Of a stretch of DNA of 29,700 nt, positions 7,776 to 15,919 are shown piece after piece; within the stretch, counting starts at the first letter, position 1; the number at the start of each line of letters is the position of its first letter. The notes under the pieces are model-generated. The model saw only the letters and a program-made list of their open reading frames with translations, was not told the DNA's origin and searched no databases. The stretch is from the NCBI GenBank assembly GCA_009921985.1, contig RFWS01000003.1, forward strand, positions 1-29,700, written 5' to 3'. Source of the stretch: a bacterium (GTDB taxonomy: Bacteria > Verrucomicrobiota > Verrucomicrobiia > Methylacidiphilales > Verrucolacustridaceae). The translations under genes and the position numbers were made by a program.

Positions 7776-8698
7776 TTAACGGCGGGCCGTTTTCATCACA
7801 AGAATCGGCCTAAGCTCTTCCTGCCACCAGCGGGCCAACTCCCCCCTCTCCGGCCAGACCCCGCTACGATACCAAGTGCGGACATGGGACCCGGGCGGAG
7901 CCCAGATTTTCGGATCGGTCGGGCCGAACAGAAGTCCACAAGGAACTCCACTCCAGGCCGCCAAATGGCTGATGCCGCTGTCGTGCCCCAGATACAGGTC
8001 GGAGGATTGCAGAAGCCGAAACACCTCTGGAAGGGGCCGGCTTCGGGAACACGGCGCAAAAGATCCCCTTCCACCTCTCCAGCCAGCCAGACCAGTTCCA
8101 TGGGCTGTTCTTTTTGCCAGATTTGCAGCTCTCCGATCCATTCCTCCAGCGGCCAGCACTTGCGAGTGCCACCGCTACCGGGATGAACGACCAACCGGGG
8201 GATCATCCCGCATCGTACGGATTTTTCCTGGCCGATCAGTTTTTCGCCACGGAGCAGATGGGACATCCCGGGTCGTACCTCCAAAGATTGGAGGGGATCG
8301 GCCAGGTGTTTCCAGGCCGCCAAGGCTGGCGCGGTGGGATCAATCGCCAGATACTGCCCCCGCCCGCCGCCCCGCTTCCAGTTGGCCGCAAAGATTCCGT
8401 CTGGGTCGAACAGGTAAGAAATGGTCAGGTCAAATTCGGAGAAATAGTCACACCAGTCCGGCTCCAACACCCCGCCCTTGGCAAAAAATCCCGCCAGGCC
8501 GGGACGGTCAATCGGACGAACTTCGTCCACGCGACCCGGCCCGGTGACGAGTTCACCAAATCCGGGGTTGGTGACGAGTTCGAGGGTGGCCTCGGGCCAT
8601 TTTTGGCGGAGGCCGGCCACAGCCGGCAAGGTGAGAAGAAAGTCCCCGAGGGCGCCGCCACGGATGACGAGGATTTTCAAATCCGGATCAGTACACAA
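7776..8698 (-). pseudogene. Family 9 glycosyltransferase (heptosyltransferase-like), interrupted by a -1 frameshift
   Basis: The N-terminal two thirds (GGALGDFLLTLP at 14-25, later VVHPGSGG) and the C-terminal third (DLYLGHDSGISHLA, LLFGPTDP) are both classic GT9 ADP-heptose:LPS heptosyltransferase segments, but they lie in different reading frames. The switch falls at plus-strand 8033-8036, a run of four Gs (four Cs on the coding strand). With a fifth C the frame would read EAGPLPEVFRLLQ straight into the second part, giving a full-length enzyme of about 307 residues. So either the gene carries a one-base deletion in a homopolymer, or the base was lost in sequencing or assembly. The start at 8698 overlaps the upstream membrane protein by 11 bases. 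The intact enzyme would add a heptose or related sugar to lipopolysaccharide core. Confidence 0.85.
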
Positions 8699-9239
8699 AC
8701 ACGCCTAGACCCAACAAGACAAGGGCAAAGGCCAGTCCAAACAGAAGAAGAAGTTTCCCGCGGAAGGGGCTGGCAAAAGCCCATTCAATCGCATCCCGTA
8801 AAAGATAAGGAGCTCCCACCATGCACATACCTTTCACAATGAGCACATAGGCGTACCCGACCGCGATCAGGCGGAGCTTGTCTTCCCGAAGAAAACAGGC
8901 GTCCAAAAGAATGTTGGCGCCCAAAAGCAGCAGCACCCCCAAGGCCCGCACGGCGATAAATTCGCGCACGTAAAGCCAGCTCGTGACCCCCAAGGCGACG
9001 GCGGCAAGAACGAAGAGAGGCCGGAACCGCGTGTACTCCATGAGGTTCATGGTGCCGGCCAGCCAAGCGGCCCAAGCCGTGGCTAAAACCAACAAGACTC
9101 CGCCAATCAGCTCGGAACGGGGAAATGTCCGCCACCAGGAGACGGCCTGCTCGTAATTCCACAAACATCCGGCGTGAATGAGAAACGAACCGAAGCCGAG
9201 CCAGACGGCGACTTGGGAAAGGGGGAAGGAGTAGATCAT
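8688..9239 (-). CDS. Multi-spanning membrane protein of unknown function
   Basis: A 183-residue integral membrane protein with about five or six hydrophobic spans and very short loops; the last span forms the C-terminus (ending GLGVFVY). No catalytic motif is recognisable. I chose the ATG at 9239 because an AGAGG element (9243-9247) precedes it and it clears the miaB stop by seven bases. A start at 9269 would overlap miaB. It sits between miaB and the glycosyltransferase in a tight run, so co-transcription is very likely, but the context does not reveal its job. Confidence 0.65.
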   Translation of the reverse strand: MIYSFPLSQVAVWLGFGSFLIHAGCLWNYEQAVSWWRTFPRSELIGGVLLVLATAWAAWLAGTMNLMEYTRFRPLFVLAAVALGVTSWLYVREFIAVRALGVLLLLGANILLDACFLREDKLRLIAVGYAYVLIVKGMCMVGAPYLLRDAIEWAFASPFRGKLLLLFGLAFALVLLGLGVFVY

Positions 9240-9246
9240 TGACCTC

Positions 9247-10596
9247 TCAATCGTAAATGGACGGGTCACCGTAATCGGTGAAGCCGGTCGATTCCGTGAT
9301 CCTTACGTTCAGCAACTGTCCCACATGACGGTTCCCACCCTCGAAAATCACCGGACGGTTCTGGCGGCTGCGTCCGGTCAATCGGCTGTCCTTCGTTTTG
9401 CTCGGCCCCTCCACCAGAATTTCCTCAAGGCGACCGATCCGCCCCTTGGCCTTTTTTTCAGCCTGCCGGGTCAGGAGGTGAAGGAGTTCCTGGTTTCTTT
9501 CCTCCATGATCGTTGCCGGGATTTCCCTTTCCTTTTCCCGGGCGGCGCGGGTGCCTTCCCGCGGGGAGTAGCGGAAAATGAAACCATTGTCGAAATTCAC
9601 CTCCTCCATCAGTTTCCGCGTGGCCCCAAAATCAGCCTCAGTCTCCCCGGGGTAGCCAACAATCACATCGGTGGTCAGCCCGATTTCCGGACAGACCTGC
9701 CGGACCTGCTCCACAATCCGCAGGTACTGGTCCGCTGTGTAGCCCCGTCCCATATGTTTCAGGATGCGGTCGGAACCGGACTGCAGGGGAAGATGGAGGT
9801 GTTCGCACAGTTTCTTCAGCCTTCCGTAGCTGCCGATCAGATCAGGCTTCATGCCGCGGGGATGGGGTGAGGTAAAACGGATCCGTTCCAATCCGGGGAT
9901 TTCCTCCAGTTTATCGAGCAACTGGACAAAGGCTGATTTTCCCTCCCGGGCTGGAATCCGACGCCCATACATGTTGACGATCTGACCCAGCAAGGTGACT
10001 TCGCGGATTCCCTGCCCGACCAGCCCCCGCACCTCTGCGACGATCTCGTCGATCGGACGGGAACGCTCCTGGCCGCGGGTGGTCGGAACAATGCAAAAGG
10101 AGCAGTGCATATCGCACCCCTGCATGACGGAGACAAAGGCGGTGACCTGGCGAGGCGAGACCACATGGTCACGGATGGTGCTTTCCGATCCCTTTTCCTC
10201 CTCCACGTCCGCCACGAACCGGGGTTGCCCGAGGAGGCGGGCCTGCCGAGCTTGCTCCACCAAATCGGGCACCCGGTGAAACTTCTGGGTTCCCACCACC
10301 AGATCCAGGCCCGCCATGTCTTGGGCCAAGGACGATCCCCGGCGCTGCGCCATGCAACCAAGGAACCCAAGAACCACCCCTGGATTTTTCTTCCGGAGCG
10401 CGCGTAGGTTACTCATTTTCCGCAGGGCCTTTTGTTCCGCAAGGTCGCGGACGCTACAGGTGTTCAAAAGGATGACATCCGCTTCCTTTTCCGAGTTGGC
10501 CGGGCGATACCCACGATCCCGGAGCTGACGGAGAACCTGCTCCGAATCCCGCTCGTTCATCTGGCAGCCATAGGTTTTCAGGAAAACGCTGGGCAT
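9247..10596 (-). CDS. miaB: tRNA-2-methylthio-N6-dimethylallyladenosine synthase MiaB
   Basis: A 449-residue radical-SAM methylthiotransferase that adds the 2-methylthio group to i6A37 of tRNAs reading UNN codons. The N-terminal UPF0004 domain has the three cysteines of the auxiliary 4Fe-4S cluster at C11, C47 and C81. The radical-SAM CxxxCxxC motif is C161-C165-C168 (GCDMHCSFCIV), followed by the family-specific TTRGQERSRP. A TRAM RNA-binding domain occupies about 385-445. The length and the MNERDSE motif fit MiaB rather than RimO or MtaB. It needs a dimethylallyltransferase (MiaA) elsewhere. It is 52 bases downstream of a small membrane-protein gene on the same strand. Confidence 0.95.
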   Translation of the reverse strand: MPSVFLKTYGCQMNERDSEQVLRQLRDRGYRPANSEKEADVILLNTCSVRDLAEQKALRKMSNLRALRKKNPGVVLGFLGCMAQRRGSSLAQDMAGLDLVVGTQKFHRVPDLVEQARQARLLGQPRFVADVEEEKGSESTIRDHVVSPRQVTAFVSVMQGCDMHCSFCIVPTTRGQERSRPIDEIVAEVRGLVGQGIREVTLLGQIVNMYGRRIPAREGKSAFVQLLDKLEEIPGLERIRFTSPHPRGMKPDLIGSYGRLKKLCEHLHLPLQSGSDRILKHMGRGYTADQYLRIVEQVRQVCPEIGLTTDVIVGYPGETEADFGATRKLMEEVNFDNGFIFRYSPREGTRAAREKEREIPATIMEERNQELLHLLTRQAEKKAKGRIGRLEEILVEGPSKTKDSRLTGRSRQNRPVIFEGGNRHVGQLLNVRITESTGFTDYGDPSIYD

Positions 10597-10648
10597 GCAC
10601 CCAGCCTACGGACTTTTCCCGGATAAAGCCACGCTGTTCCGGATTAGA

Positions 10649-10906
10649 CTAGGCGTGCAGACCGCGACTGTAATGTTTCCGCAACCAGCGATAGAGCATC
10701 AACGGAATCGGCAGGAGGAAGAAAAAAAGGGCTGGAATCCAAACGGCCTTATTTGCCTTGTTCCCCTCCAGCAGTTCGATTCCCTGCCAGAAAAGAACCA
10801 GCAGCCCAATCCCGGCGGCGGTGTAGGCCAACGGCATGACCACCTGGTCAAAATGCGTCTTTTCCTTCAGACGGGAAATGCGTGCCGGGCGACTTGACCA
10901 ATCCAT
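10649..10906 (-). CDS. Small two-span membrane protein
   Basis: An 85-residue protein starting MDWSSRPAR. Two hydrophobic stretches (about residues 25-42 and 53-73) are separated by a short polar loop, and the end is basic (RWLRKHYSRG). I prefer the ATG at 10906; an upstream start at 10990 would run into tatC coding sequence. The gap to the tatC stop is 10 bases, so it is probably part of the tatC transcript. No family recognised. Its place next to tatC might hint at a link to membrane or export functions, but that is only positional. Confidence 0.55.
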   Translation of the reverse strand: MDWSSRPARISRLKEKTHFDQVVMPLAYTAAGIGLLVLFWQGIELLEGNKANKAVWIPALFFFLLPIPLMLYRWLRKHYSRGLHA

Positions 10907-10916
10907 GGGAAAAGAA

Positions 10917-11684
10917 TTACGACAGGCGGGTAGGCCTTGCCAAGACTGGCTTTCGTCCGAGCCAACCCATCCCCACCAGGCCCAGCTCAAAAAGTCCGTA
11001 CAATGGCAAAAACATCAAAGCCAGGTTGAACGGATCGGAAGTGGGCGTCACACAGGCCGCCAAAACCAGAAGAACCACGACAGCGTGCCTCCGGTGAGCG
11101 GCCACCGCGTCACGTTCCAGGATGCCCAACCCGGCCAAAATCACCATGATAAGAGGAAGCTCAAAGGAAAGGCCAAATCCCACCAGCATCTGCAGGACAA
11201 AATCCGTGTAGCTGGCCATGGTCCAGCTGGTCTCAAGGCCGAGCCACCGGTTGAAGTTCTGAAAAAAGGCCAGGGCCTGCGGCAGCACGAAAAAATAACA
11301 AAACGCGGAGCCGAGAAGAAATAGAAGGGCGCCCGTTAAAAAAGCCGGCACCAGTAGCTTCCTCTCGCGTGGCTCCAGCGCGGGAAGGAGGTATTCCCCC
11401 ACAAAATAAAGAACCAAAGGTAGAGACAGGAGAATGCCTGCTCCCAGGCCAATCTGCAGTGTTACCGTCATGGGATCGGTAACCTGCAGAGCCAACAAGG
11501 TGTTGGGGGCGGCCAGCCCGCTCTCCCCCTGAGCCTGCCGCAAGGGCCAACGCAAAACCTCCATCACTTGCCCGATCCCGGTCACCCCGATAGCCGCGCC
11601 CACCCCGATGGCTCCCGCGCACTTCAGGATCAAGCCCCGCAAATCCTCCAAATGGTCCAAAAAAGGTTTTTCGGCATCTCTCAT
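10917..11684 (-). CDS. tatC: Twin-arginine translocase subunit TatC
   Basis: A 255-residue six-span inner-membrane protein that recognises twin-arginine signal peptides and forms the Tat channel with TatA/B. Family marks are the N-terminal FLDHLEDLR (residues 8-16, the HLEELR motif), the YFVLPQALAFF segment after span 3, and the SFELPL motif (the conserved F-E-x-P of the receptor site). The start is the ATG at 11684. It overlaps the cyclo-ligase stop as ATGA and has GGAGGA (plus 11692-11697) seven bases upstream. An earlier in-frame start at 11699 is less likely. No tatA/tatB is adjacent. The loop after span 1 is slightly extended. Confidence 0.93.
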   Translation of the reverse strand: MRDAEKPFLDHLEDLRGLILKCAGAIGVGAAIGVTGIGQVMEVLRWPLRQAQGESGLAAPNTLLALQVTDPMTVTLQIGLGAGILLSLPLVLYFVGEYLLPALEPRERKLLVPAFLTGALLFLLGSAFCYFFVLPQALAFFQNFNRWLGLETSWTMASYTDFVLQMLVGFGLSFELPLIMVILAGLGILERDAVAAHRRHAVVVLLVLAACVTPTSDPFNLALMFLPLYGLFELGLVGMGWLGRKPVLARPTRLS

Positions 11685-12250
11685 CCCAGAATCCTCCAAC
11701 CCGCCTCCGTCACCACTTGAGGCAAGACCACATCATGGGCTTCACGTGGCAGACTTTCCATCTCCTGAATTGAAAAAAATAGACCTGTCACCCAGGCGCG
11801 GCGGGATCGCTGCGCCAAAGCCCGGTCATAGTGGCCCCCGCCCCGTCCCAGTCTTGTTCCGTGGCCATCAAAGGCGCGCCCGGGCACAAAGAATCCGTCG
11901 ATCGAGTCCACGCTCACCCCGGAGTGCCTTCCCGGCAATGGTTCCCATAAGGTCTCCAGGGAAGGAAGCGGGCCCGGCAAAATTTCCCACCAGGTCAGGC
12001 CTTGGCGTATATCCGTTTTGGGCAATGCCACCCGCTTCCCCTGATTCCAAGCGAGCGAAATGAGATCCCTCGTTTCCGGCTCATCCGGCAAGGAAAGGTA
12101 GAGTCCCACCACGCCGGCCGCTTTCCATCCTGGACTGGCCGTGCTGGCCTCAAGGATGGCGGTCGAGGCGGATCGGCGCATTTCCGGAGTCAGGCCCGCT
12201 AATCGAGTCCGGATTTCCTGGCGCGCAACCTGCTTGGCGGCTCCCCCCAT
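11681..12250 (-). CDS. 5-formyltetrahydrofolate cyclo-ligase
   Basis: A 189-residue enzyme that converts 5-formyl-THF to 5,10-methenyl-THF with ATP, returning the storage folate to one-carbon metabolism in the cytosol. The basic N-terminus (KQVARQEIRTRL) and the C-terminal VPGRAFDGHGTRLGRGGGHYDR stretch (about 122-143) fit the family; GRGGGHYD (135-142) corresponds to the usual GYGGGYYD ATP/substrate loop. The length is normal. It appears to be the first gene of the long minus-strand run. Its ATG at 12250 is divergent from the MBL-fold hydrolase, with 85 bases between. It is coupled to tatC through ATGA. Confidence 0.9.
   Translation of the reverse strand: MGGAAKQVARQEIRTRLAGLTPEMRRSASTAILEASTASPGWKAAGVVGLYLSLPDEPETRDLISLAWNQGKRVALPKTDIRQGLTWWEILPGPLPSLETLWEPLPGRHSGVSVDSIDGFFVPGRAFDGHGTRLGRGGGHYDRALAQRSRRAWVTGLFFSIQEMESLPREAHDVVLPQVVTEAGWRILG
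11692..11697 (-). promoter_or_regulatory. Shine-Dalgarno sequence of tatC
   Basis: GGAGGA on the minus strand, seven bases before the ATG at 11684. It lies inside the end of the cyclo-ligase gene and decides the tatC start over the upstream in-frame codon at 11699. Confidence 0.7.
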
Positions 12251-12335
12251 CCGGATAGCCTAGAAAAAAGCCGTTGCCGAATCCATCCCCGGGAGCGGTT
12301 GCCTGCGGCTGGCCCCGGTCGCACAATCTATCTCC

Positions 12336-13217
12336 TTGAGCCCAAAAAACGCGTCGCCCCGCAGACCGCGTCCCCATCGTTTCATTACGGACGTTCTCCT
12401 TCCCGCCCTGTTTTCCCGCAAGCGGGGACACCGGAACGGGGCGGTTCCCGTTTTTCCCAAACCCAAGCCCGGACAGGTCTGCATCACTTGGATCGGCCAC
12501 GCCTCATTTCTCCTCCAAGGATCCCGCGGCAACATCTTGGTGGATCCGAACTGGGCGAATTGGATTCTGGTGGTCCGGCGACTTCGGCATGCGGGGCTGG
12601 CCCATCATCACCTTCCCAACATTGATCTCGTCCTGATCACCCACGCCCATTTCGATCACCTCAACCGCAAAAGCCTTCGCCGCATCGCGGCCAACCAGCC
12701 CATTGTTGTACCCGCAGGCGTAGGAGACCTGGTCCACGGGCTGGGTTTTGAAAAAGTCTACGAGATGAACTGGTGGGAACGCCTCCGGTTCCCCGGCGCC
12801 GCCGTAACCTTTGTTCCAGCGAAACACTGGGGAGCCCGCAAGGTCACGGACCTGCATCGTGGCTACGGGGGGTACGTGATCGACTTGGGCGGCCACTCCG
12901 TTTACCACGCCGGCGATTCCGCCTACTTCGGGGGATTCAGGGAAATCGGCCGGAAGCTGAAACCGGAGATTTCACTCCTCCCCATCGGGGCTTACCACGG
13001 CCCTAAATTCGGGGAAAATCACATGAATCCGGAGGAGGCCCTGCAGGCGTTCGCCGACCTGCGGTCAAAAGTCATGATCCCAATGCATTTTGGCACATAC
13101 CGACTCAGCTACGAGCCCCTGCACGAACCGCCCCAGCGCCTGATGCAGGCTGCCCTACGGGCCGGTCGCTTGGCCGACGTCCGTTTTTTGGTCGAAGGTA
13201 TGCCGACGTTATTCTAG
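12336..13217 (+). CDS. MBL-fold metallohydrolase, UlaG/NAPE-PLD-like
   Basis: A 293-residue metallo-beta-lactamase-fold hydrolase. THAHFDHLN gives metal ligands H103, H105, D107 and H108. Further ligands are H163 (AKHWG), D193 (YHAGDSAY) and H250 (PMHFGTY), so both metal sites look complete. The W-x-GHASFLL and VDPNW segments and the AYHGPKFGENHMNPEEA region resemble the NAPE-phospholipase-D/UlaG branch. The enzyme probably hydrolyses a phosphodiester or lactone; the substrate is unknown. TTG at 12336 is the only usable start: the frame is closed by TAG at 12261 and has no ATG or GTG before the conserved region. Its stop overlaps the convergent NlpC-like gene by nine bases. Confidence 0.85.
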   Translation: MSPKNASPRRPRPHRFITDVLLPALFSRKRGHRNGAVPVFPKPKPGQVCITWIGHASFLLQGSRGNILVDPNWANWILVVRRLRHAGLAHHHLPNIDLVLITHAHFDHLNRKSLRRIAANQPIVVPAGVGDLVHGLGFEKVYEMNWWERLRFPGAAVTFVPAKHWGARKVTDLHRGYGGYVIDLGGHSVYHAGDSAYFGGFREIGRKLKPEISLLPIGAYHGPKFGENHMNPEEALQAFADLRSKVMIPMHFGTYRLSYEPLHEPPQRLMQAALRAGRLADVRFLVEGMPTLF

Positions 13218-13844
13218 GCCTCCTCGTTCCGCCCAACCAGGTCTCGCGACCGGGCGGGCATATGCCACCAAACGTCCCCGGTGGGTGATGAATCGAAAGA
13301 AGTTCCGGGCGTTTCCGGAGGGCGCATTGGGGTCAAAGGTGTAGACATCGACTCCTCCGCCGCGTTCCCCGTCCAACCGTTGAGAGGATCCGGCCACCAT
13401 GGCCTGACCGTCTTTTTTTCGTCCGAGGTAGATCATCACATGGCTAATCGGCGGATCCCGCGGAACGTTGTAGGTCCATTCCCAGAAAAGGAGATCCCCG
13501 CTCCGCATTTCGGCAACCAGCTTCTGGGGATCGATGCGACCGTCGCTTTGCATGGGCACCTCCCGCACCTTCCCCCGTTGCCGGAGAAAAACGTATTGAT
13601 CAGAGGCCGTCCTGGGAAGATTGAGACCGAAGACCTTCCAGACGATGTAACGGACGGTGTTGGAACAATCCATGGTGATGACGTAGGGATGGCCCGGAGG
13701 TTGCCACGACTGCCCATAGGCCAAGTCCTGTTGCGAGAGCCATCGGCAAGTCTCCACCAACTTCTGGTGCTGTTCCGGCGAAACCGCCGCCTGATTGAGG
13801 GCACCCCCCACAAGCCAAGCCCAACCCAAAGCCACTGTTTTCAT
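13209..13844 (-). CDS. Secreted NlpC/P60-like cysteine hydrolase
   Basis: A 211-residue protein with an N-terminal signal segment (MKTVALGWAWLVGGAL, likely cleaved near residues 15-22). A papain-like NlpC/P60 core follows: C60 in ITMDCSNTVRY is the candidate nucleophile, RSGDLLFWEW is the usual D-L-[IV]-F-[FW] strand, and H135 in ISHVMIYLG is the candidate histidine. Such enzymes cut peptide bonds in peptidoglycan stems in the periplasm. I chose the ATG at 13844 because it puts the signal peptide at the N-terminus; in-frame starts at 13865 and 13895 add a basic leader. The residue order is right but the family match is distant, so the substrate is uncertain. It is convergent with the MBL-fold gene. 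Confidence 0.7.
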   Translation of the reverse strand: MKTVALGWAWLVGGALNQAAVSPEQHQKLVETCRWLSQQDLAYGQSWQPPGHPYVITMDCSNTVRYIVWKVFGLNLPRTASDQYVFLRQRGKVREVPMQSDGRIDPQKLVAEMRSGDLLFWEWTYNVPRDPPISHVMIYLGRKKDGQAMVAGSSQRLDGERGGGVDVYTFDPNAPSGNARNFFRFITHRGRLVAYARPVARPGWAERGGLE

Positions 13845-13940
13845 CTTTGTCACGATTCCGTCCATTCTTCTTCGCAAAATAAGCCCGTATCGCAAGCATT
13901 CCCCGTTGGCATTTTTCTGAATCCTCGATCAAATCAAGAC

Positions 13941-15224
13941 ATGAGAATCTGGGAACGACCGGCGCCGAGATTGCTGGCAGTCTTTGTGGTTTTAGGTCTC
14001 TTCGGTTGGTGGGTTTTTAGAGCAGTCTCTCTCTCGCCTTCTGCGCGAAATCTCTTTGAGGAGGATCAGGCCGTCGCGTGGGCGGCCAAGTCTGTTGCCC
14101 AAGAAGAACGGCTCGCCCAGGAGATTCAAAAGCTCCCCGCACCTTCGGAAGATCACGCACCTGAGGTCGCAGCCCTTTTAAAAAGGCTACAAGACCTCCC
14201 TCCTGTCCCATACCTCGTCCAGATAGCCCGCCAGAGGGACGCCGCTGTGCGGGAGGGTGAAGCTACACGTCCTTGGGACGGGGCCGAACAGACTGCGATC
14301 GATCGAATGTCGGAATCCTACCTAAAGGCGTGGGAACCGTTCTTCCAATGTCCGTCGATTCCATGGGACCAATACCCGGACTCGATTCGGCTGTTTCGTT
14401 GCAGTCTTTCCCGGATTTTGGACACGCCTTCGGGATACAACTTCTCTTCCCTATTTCTTCTGTTTCCCGATTTGAATTTGTTTAAGCCTCTCCGTCAGTT
14501 GGGAGCACTTCGGTTTGGGACCGATTTTCTTCTGCAAAACGGTTGGGCTGCTTTAGACACGGTTGCTCTGGCAGAGAATACGAGAATTTTTTTTCTCGAT
14601 TCAGCGCAATCCAGCGACTTGCTGTTCGAGCTGTCCGCTCAGATCGAGGATATCCGAATGGGCCTTCGCTCAGATCGGGCCTTGTTTTTGAGTGCGGCGC
14701 AATATCTCGAATCCTTGCCTCCGGACACATCCGCCACGATCGCGTTACAACGGTTTTTGGGAAACAAGGATCATGCAGACTGGTTCCTTAAAAGAGTTCC
14801 AGAAATTAAAACCGCCAACCGCTTGGCCCAATATCTCCGACAGGACGCCGATCAGATCCTGAACTTGGAAAGTAAAACTTTTCTTCCGGCACCAGCATGG
14901 CGCCAATGGCTCGAAGGAGAAAACACTGCGCTCGGATTGAGCCCGACGCTTCAAGACAGCCTCCAAGGTTTGCGTGATTTTGAAAAAATTCGCCTGTCGT
15001 ACCAAGTTTCCATGGCTCTTTGCCAGGCCTTAAAAAATGTCCAAAATGGAGACGTGACAAGGGCCCGAGAAATTGCGGATCCCGCCCAACCCGGGGCTTT
15101 TCTGCTTATTGAGGAAAGTGAAAGAGGGCTCATTATTTCCTCAGCCCTCCCCCTCCTTGGGAACCCAACCACCCGAACCTCCATAGTCTTTCCTCCGCCC
15201 TATGCGCATGGCTCTGACCATTAA
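13941..15224 (+). CDS. Membrane-anchored protein of unknown function
   Basis: A 427-residue protein. The ATG at 13941 is followed by a short basic segment and one hydrophobic span (about residues 9-30). The rest is polar and probably periplasmic. The region after the span (about 40-105) is rich in Glu, Gln and Lys and likely helical. The middle contains several aromatic-rich stretches and no recognisable catalytic motif. The open frame extends 660 bases upstream, but that part is antisense to the NlpC-like gene and is not credible coding sequence. Base composition looks slightly less GC-rich than the neighbours, with many ATT/TTT codons, which may mean a fast-evolving or acquired gene. It ends with a TTAA stop overlap against the HAD gene. 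Confidence 0.6.
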   Translation: MRIWERPAPRLLAVFVVLGLFGWWVFRAVSLSPSARNLFEEDQAVAWAAKSVAQEERLAQEIQKLPAPSEDHAPEVAALLKRLQDLPPVPYLVQIARQRDAAVREGEATRPWDGAEQTAIDRMSESYLKAWEPFFQCPSIPWDQYPDSIRLFRCSLSRILDTPSGYNFSSLFLLFPDLNLFKPLRQLGALRFGTDFLLQNGWAALDTVALAENTRIFFLDSAQSSDLLFELSAQIEDIRMGLRSDRALFLSAAQYLESLPPDTSATIALQRFLGNKDHADWFLKRVPEIKTANRLAQYLRQDADQILNLESKTFLPAPAWRQWLEGENTALGLSPTLQDSLQGLRDFEKIRLSYQVSMALCQALKNVQNGDVTRAREIADPAQPGAFLLIEESERGLIISSALPLLGNPTTRTSIVFPPPYAHGSDH

Positions 15225-15919
15225 TCCATTAGTTTAAAAAACCTTTCCGGATGTGCGAGATCGGCAAAGACTGCATCCGCGCCGCAGGCCTCCAACTGCC
15301 CGAAGCTGAAGCCACCCGTGGCCACGGCGATCGCCTTGGCTCCGATCGCCCGGGCGCAGGCCACATCATGCGGGGTGTCCCCGATAATGTAGATTCTCTC
15401 CGGAGGGAACTCCTCCCCATGACGATCCCGGGCCCTTCGTTTGGCGTGCGGACCGAGTTCATTGCGGATCGAGGAGTCGTCCGCAAAGGCGCCGAATTCG
15501 AAGTAATGGTTCACCCCGTACCTTGAGAGTTTGAGACGAGCCCCCTTTTCAATGTTGCCGGTCAGCAATCCCTGTACCAGATCGGGGCGACGGTGCGCTT
15601 CCTCCAAAATTCCCGAAATTCCGGGATGCAATCCGCCTTGCCGTCTCGGCAATTCTTCGGCCAACTGCTCGACATACACGTCCAGGAACCGGGCGATCTC
15701 CCGCTCCCCATGGGGAAAGCCGTCGCGGGCCAGCAGCTGTTCCACGATCCATTTGTCAGTCCGACCAGCAATCTCCAGTCCCTGCAAACCCCGGCTCACG
15801 CCATGGAGCTTCTGCATGGCATAACCCAAGGCAGTTTCGCCTGCTTTGCCGGTGTGGAGAATTGTCCCGTCAATATCCCAGAGCAGGAGTTTCCGGGGCC
15901 GGCCGGAACCAGACTTCAC
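15221..15919 (-). CDS. HAD-superfamily phosphatase, phosphoglycolate-phosphatase-like
   Basis: A 232-residue haloacid-dehalogenase hydrolase. Motif I is WDIDGTIL with nucleophile D15 and acid/base D17. Motif II is LLTGN (about 117-121). A conserved lysine lies near 130, and motif IV is IIGDTPHDVACA. The helical cap between motifs I and II is typical of the Gph/PGMB group. It dephosphorylates a small phosphometabolite in the cytosol; phosphoglycolate is the default guess. Its start overlaps the stop of fabI (ATGA), so the two are co-translated, although no functional link to fatty-acid synthesis is known. The stop overlaps the convergent unknown gene in TTAA. Confidence 0.88.
   Translation of the reverse strand: MKSGSGRPRKLLLWDIDGTILHTGKAGETALGYAMQKLHGVSRGLQGLEIAGRTDKWIVEQLLARDGFPHGEREIARFLDVYVEQLAEELPRRQGGLHPGISGILEEAHRRPDLVQGLLTGNIEKGARLKLSRYGVNHYFEFGAFADDSSIRNELGPHAKRRARDRHGEEFPPERIYIIGDTPHDVACARAIGAKAIAVATGGFSFGQLEACGADAVFADLAHPERFFKLMD

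Noticed and set aside
7776..8698. Programmed ribosomal frameshift in the GT9 gene
   Set aside because: No slippery heptamer with a downstream structure is evident, and GT9 genes are not known to use frameshifting. A deletion or read error is simpler.
8114..8842. Open plus-strand frame of 242 codons
   Set aside because: It mirrors the GT9 and membrane-protein genes on the minus strand and has no recognisable domain. GC-rich antisense frames are common in this window.
13281..13940. Long upstream extension of the unknown plus-strand frame
   Set aside because: It is antisense to the NlpC-like gene, whose catalytic motifs are clear, and the anchor segment starts at 13941.
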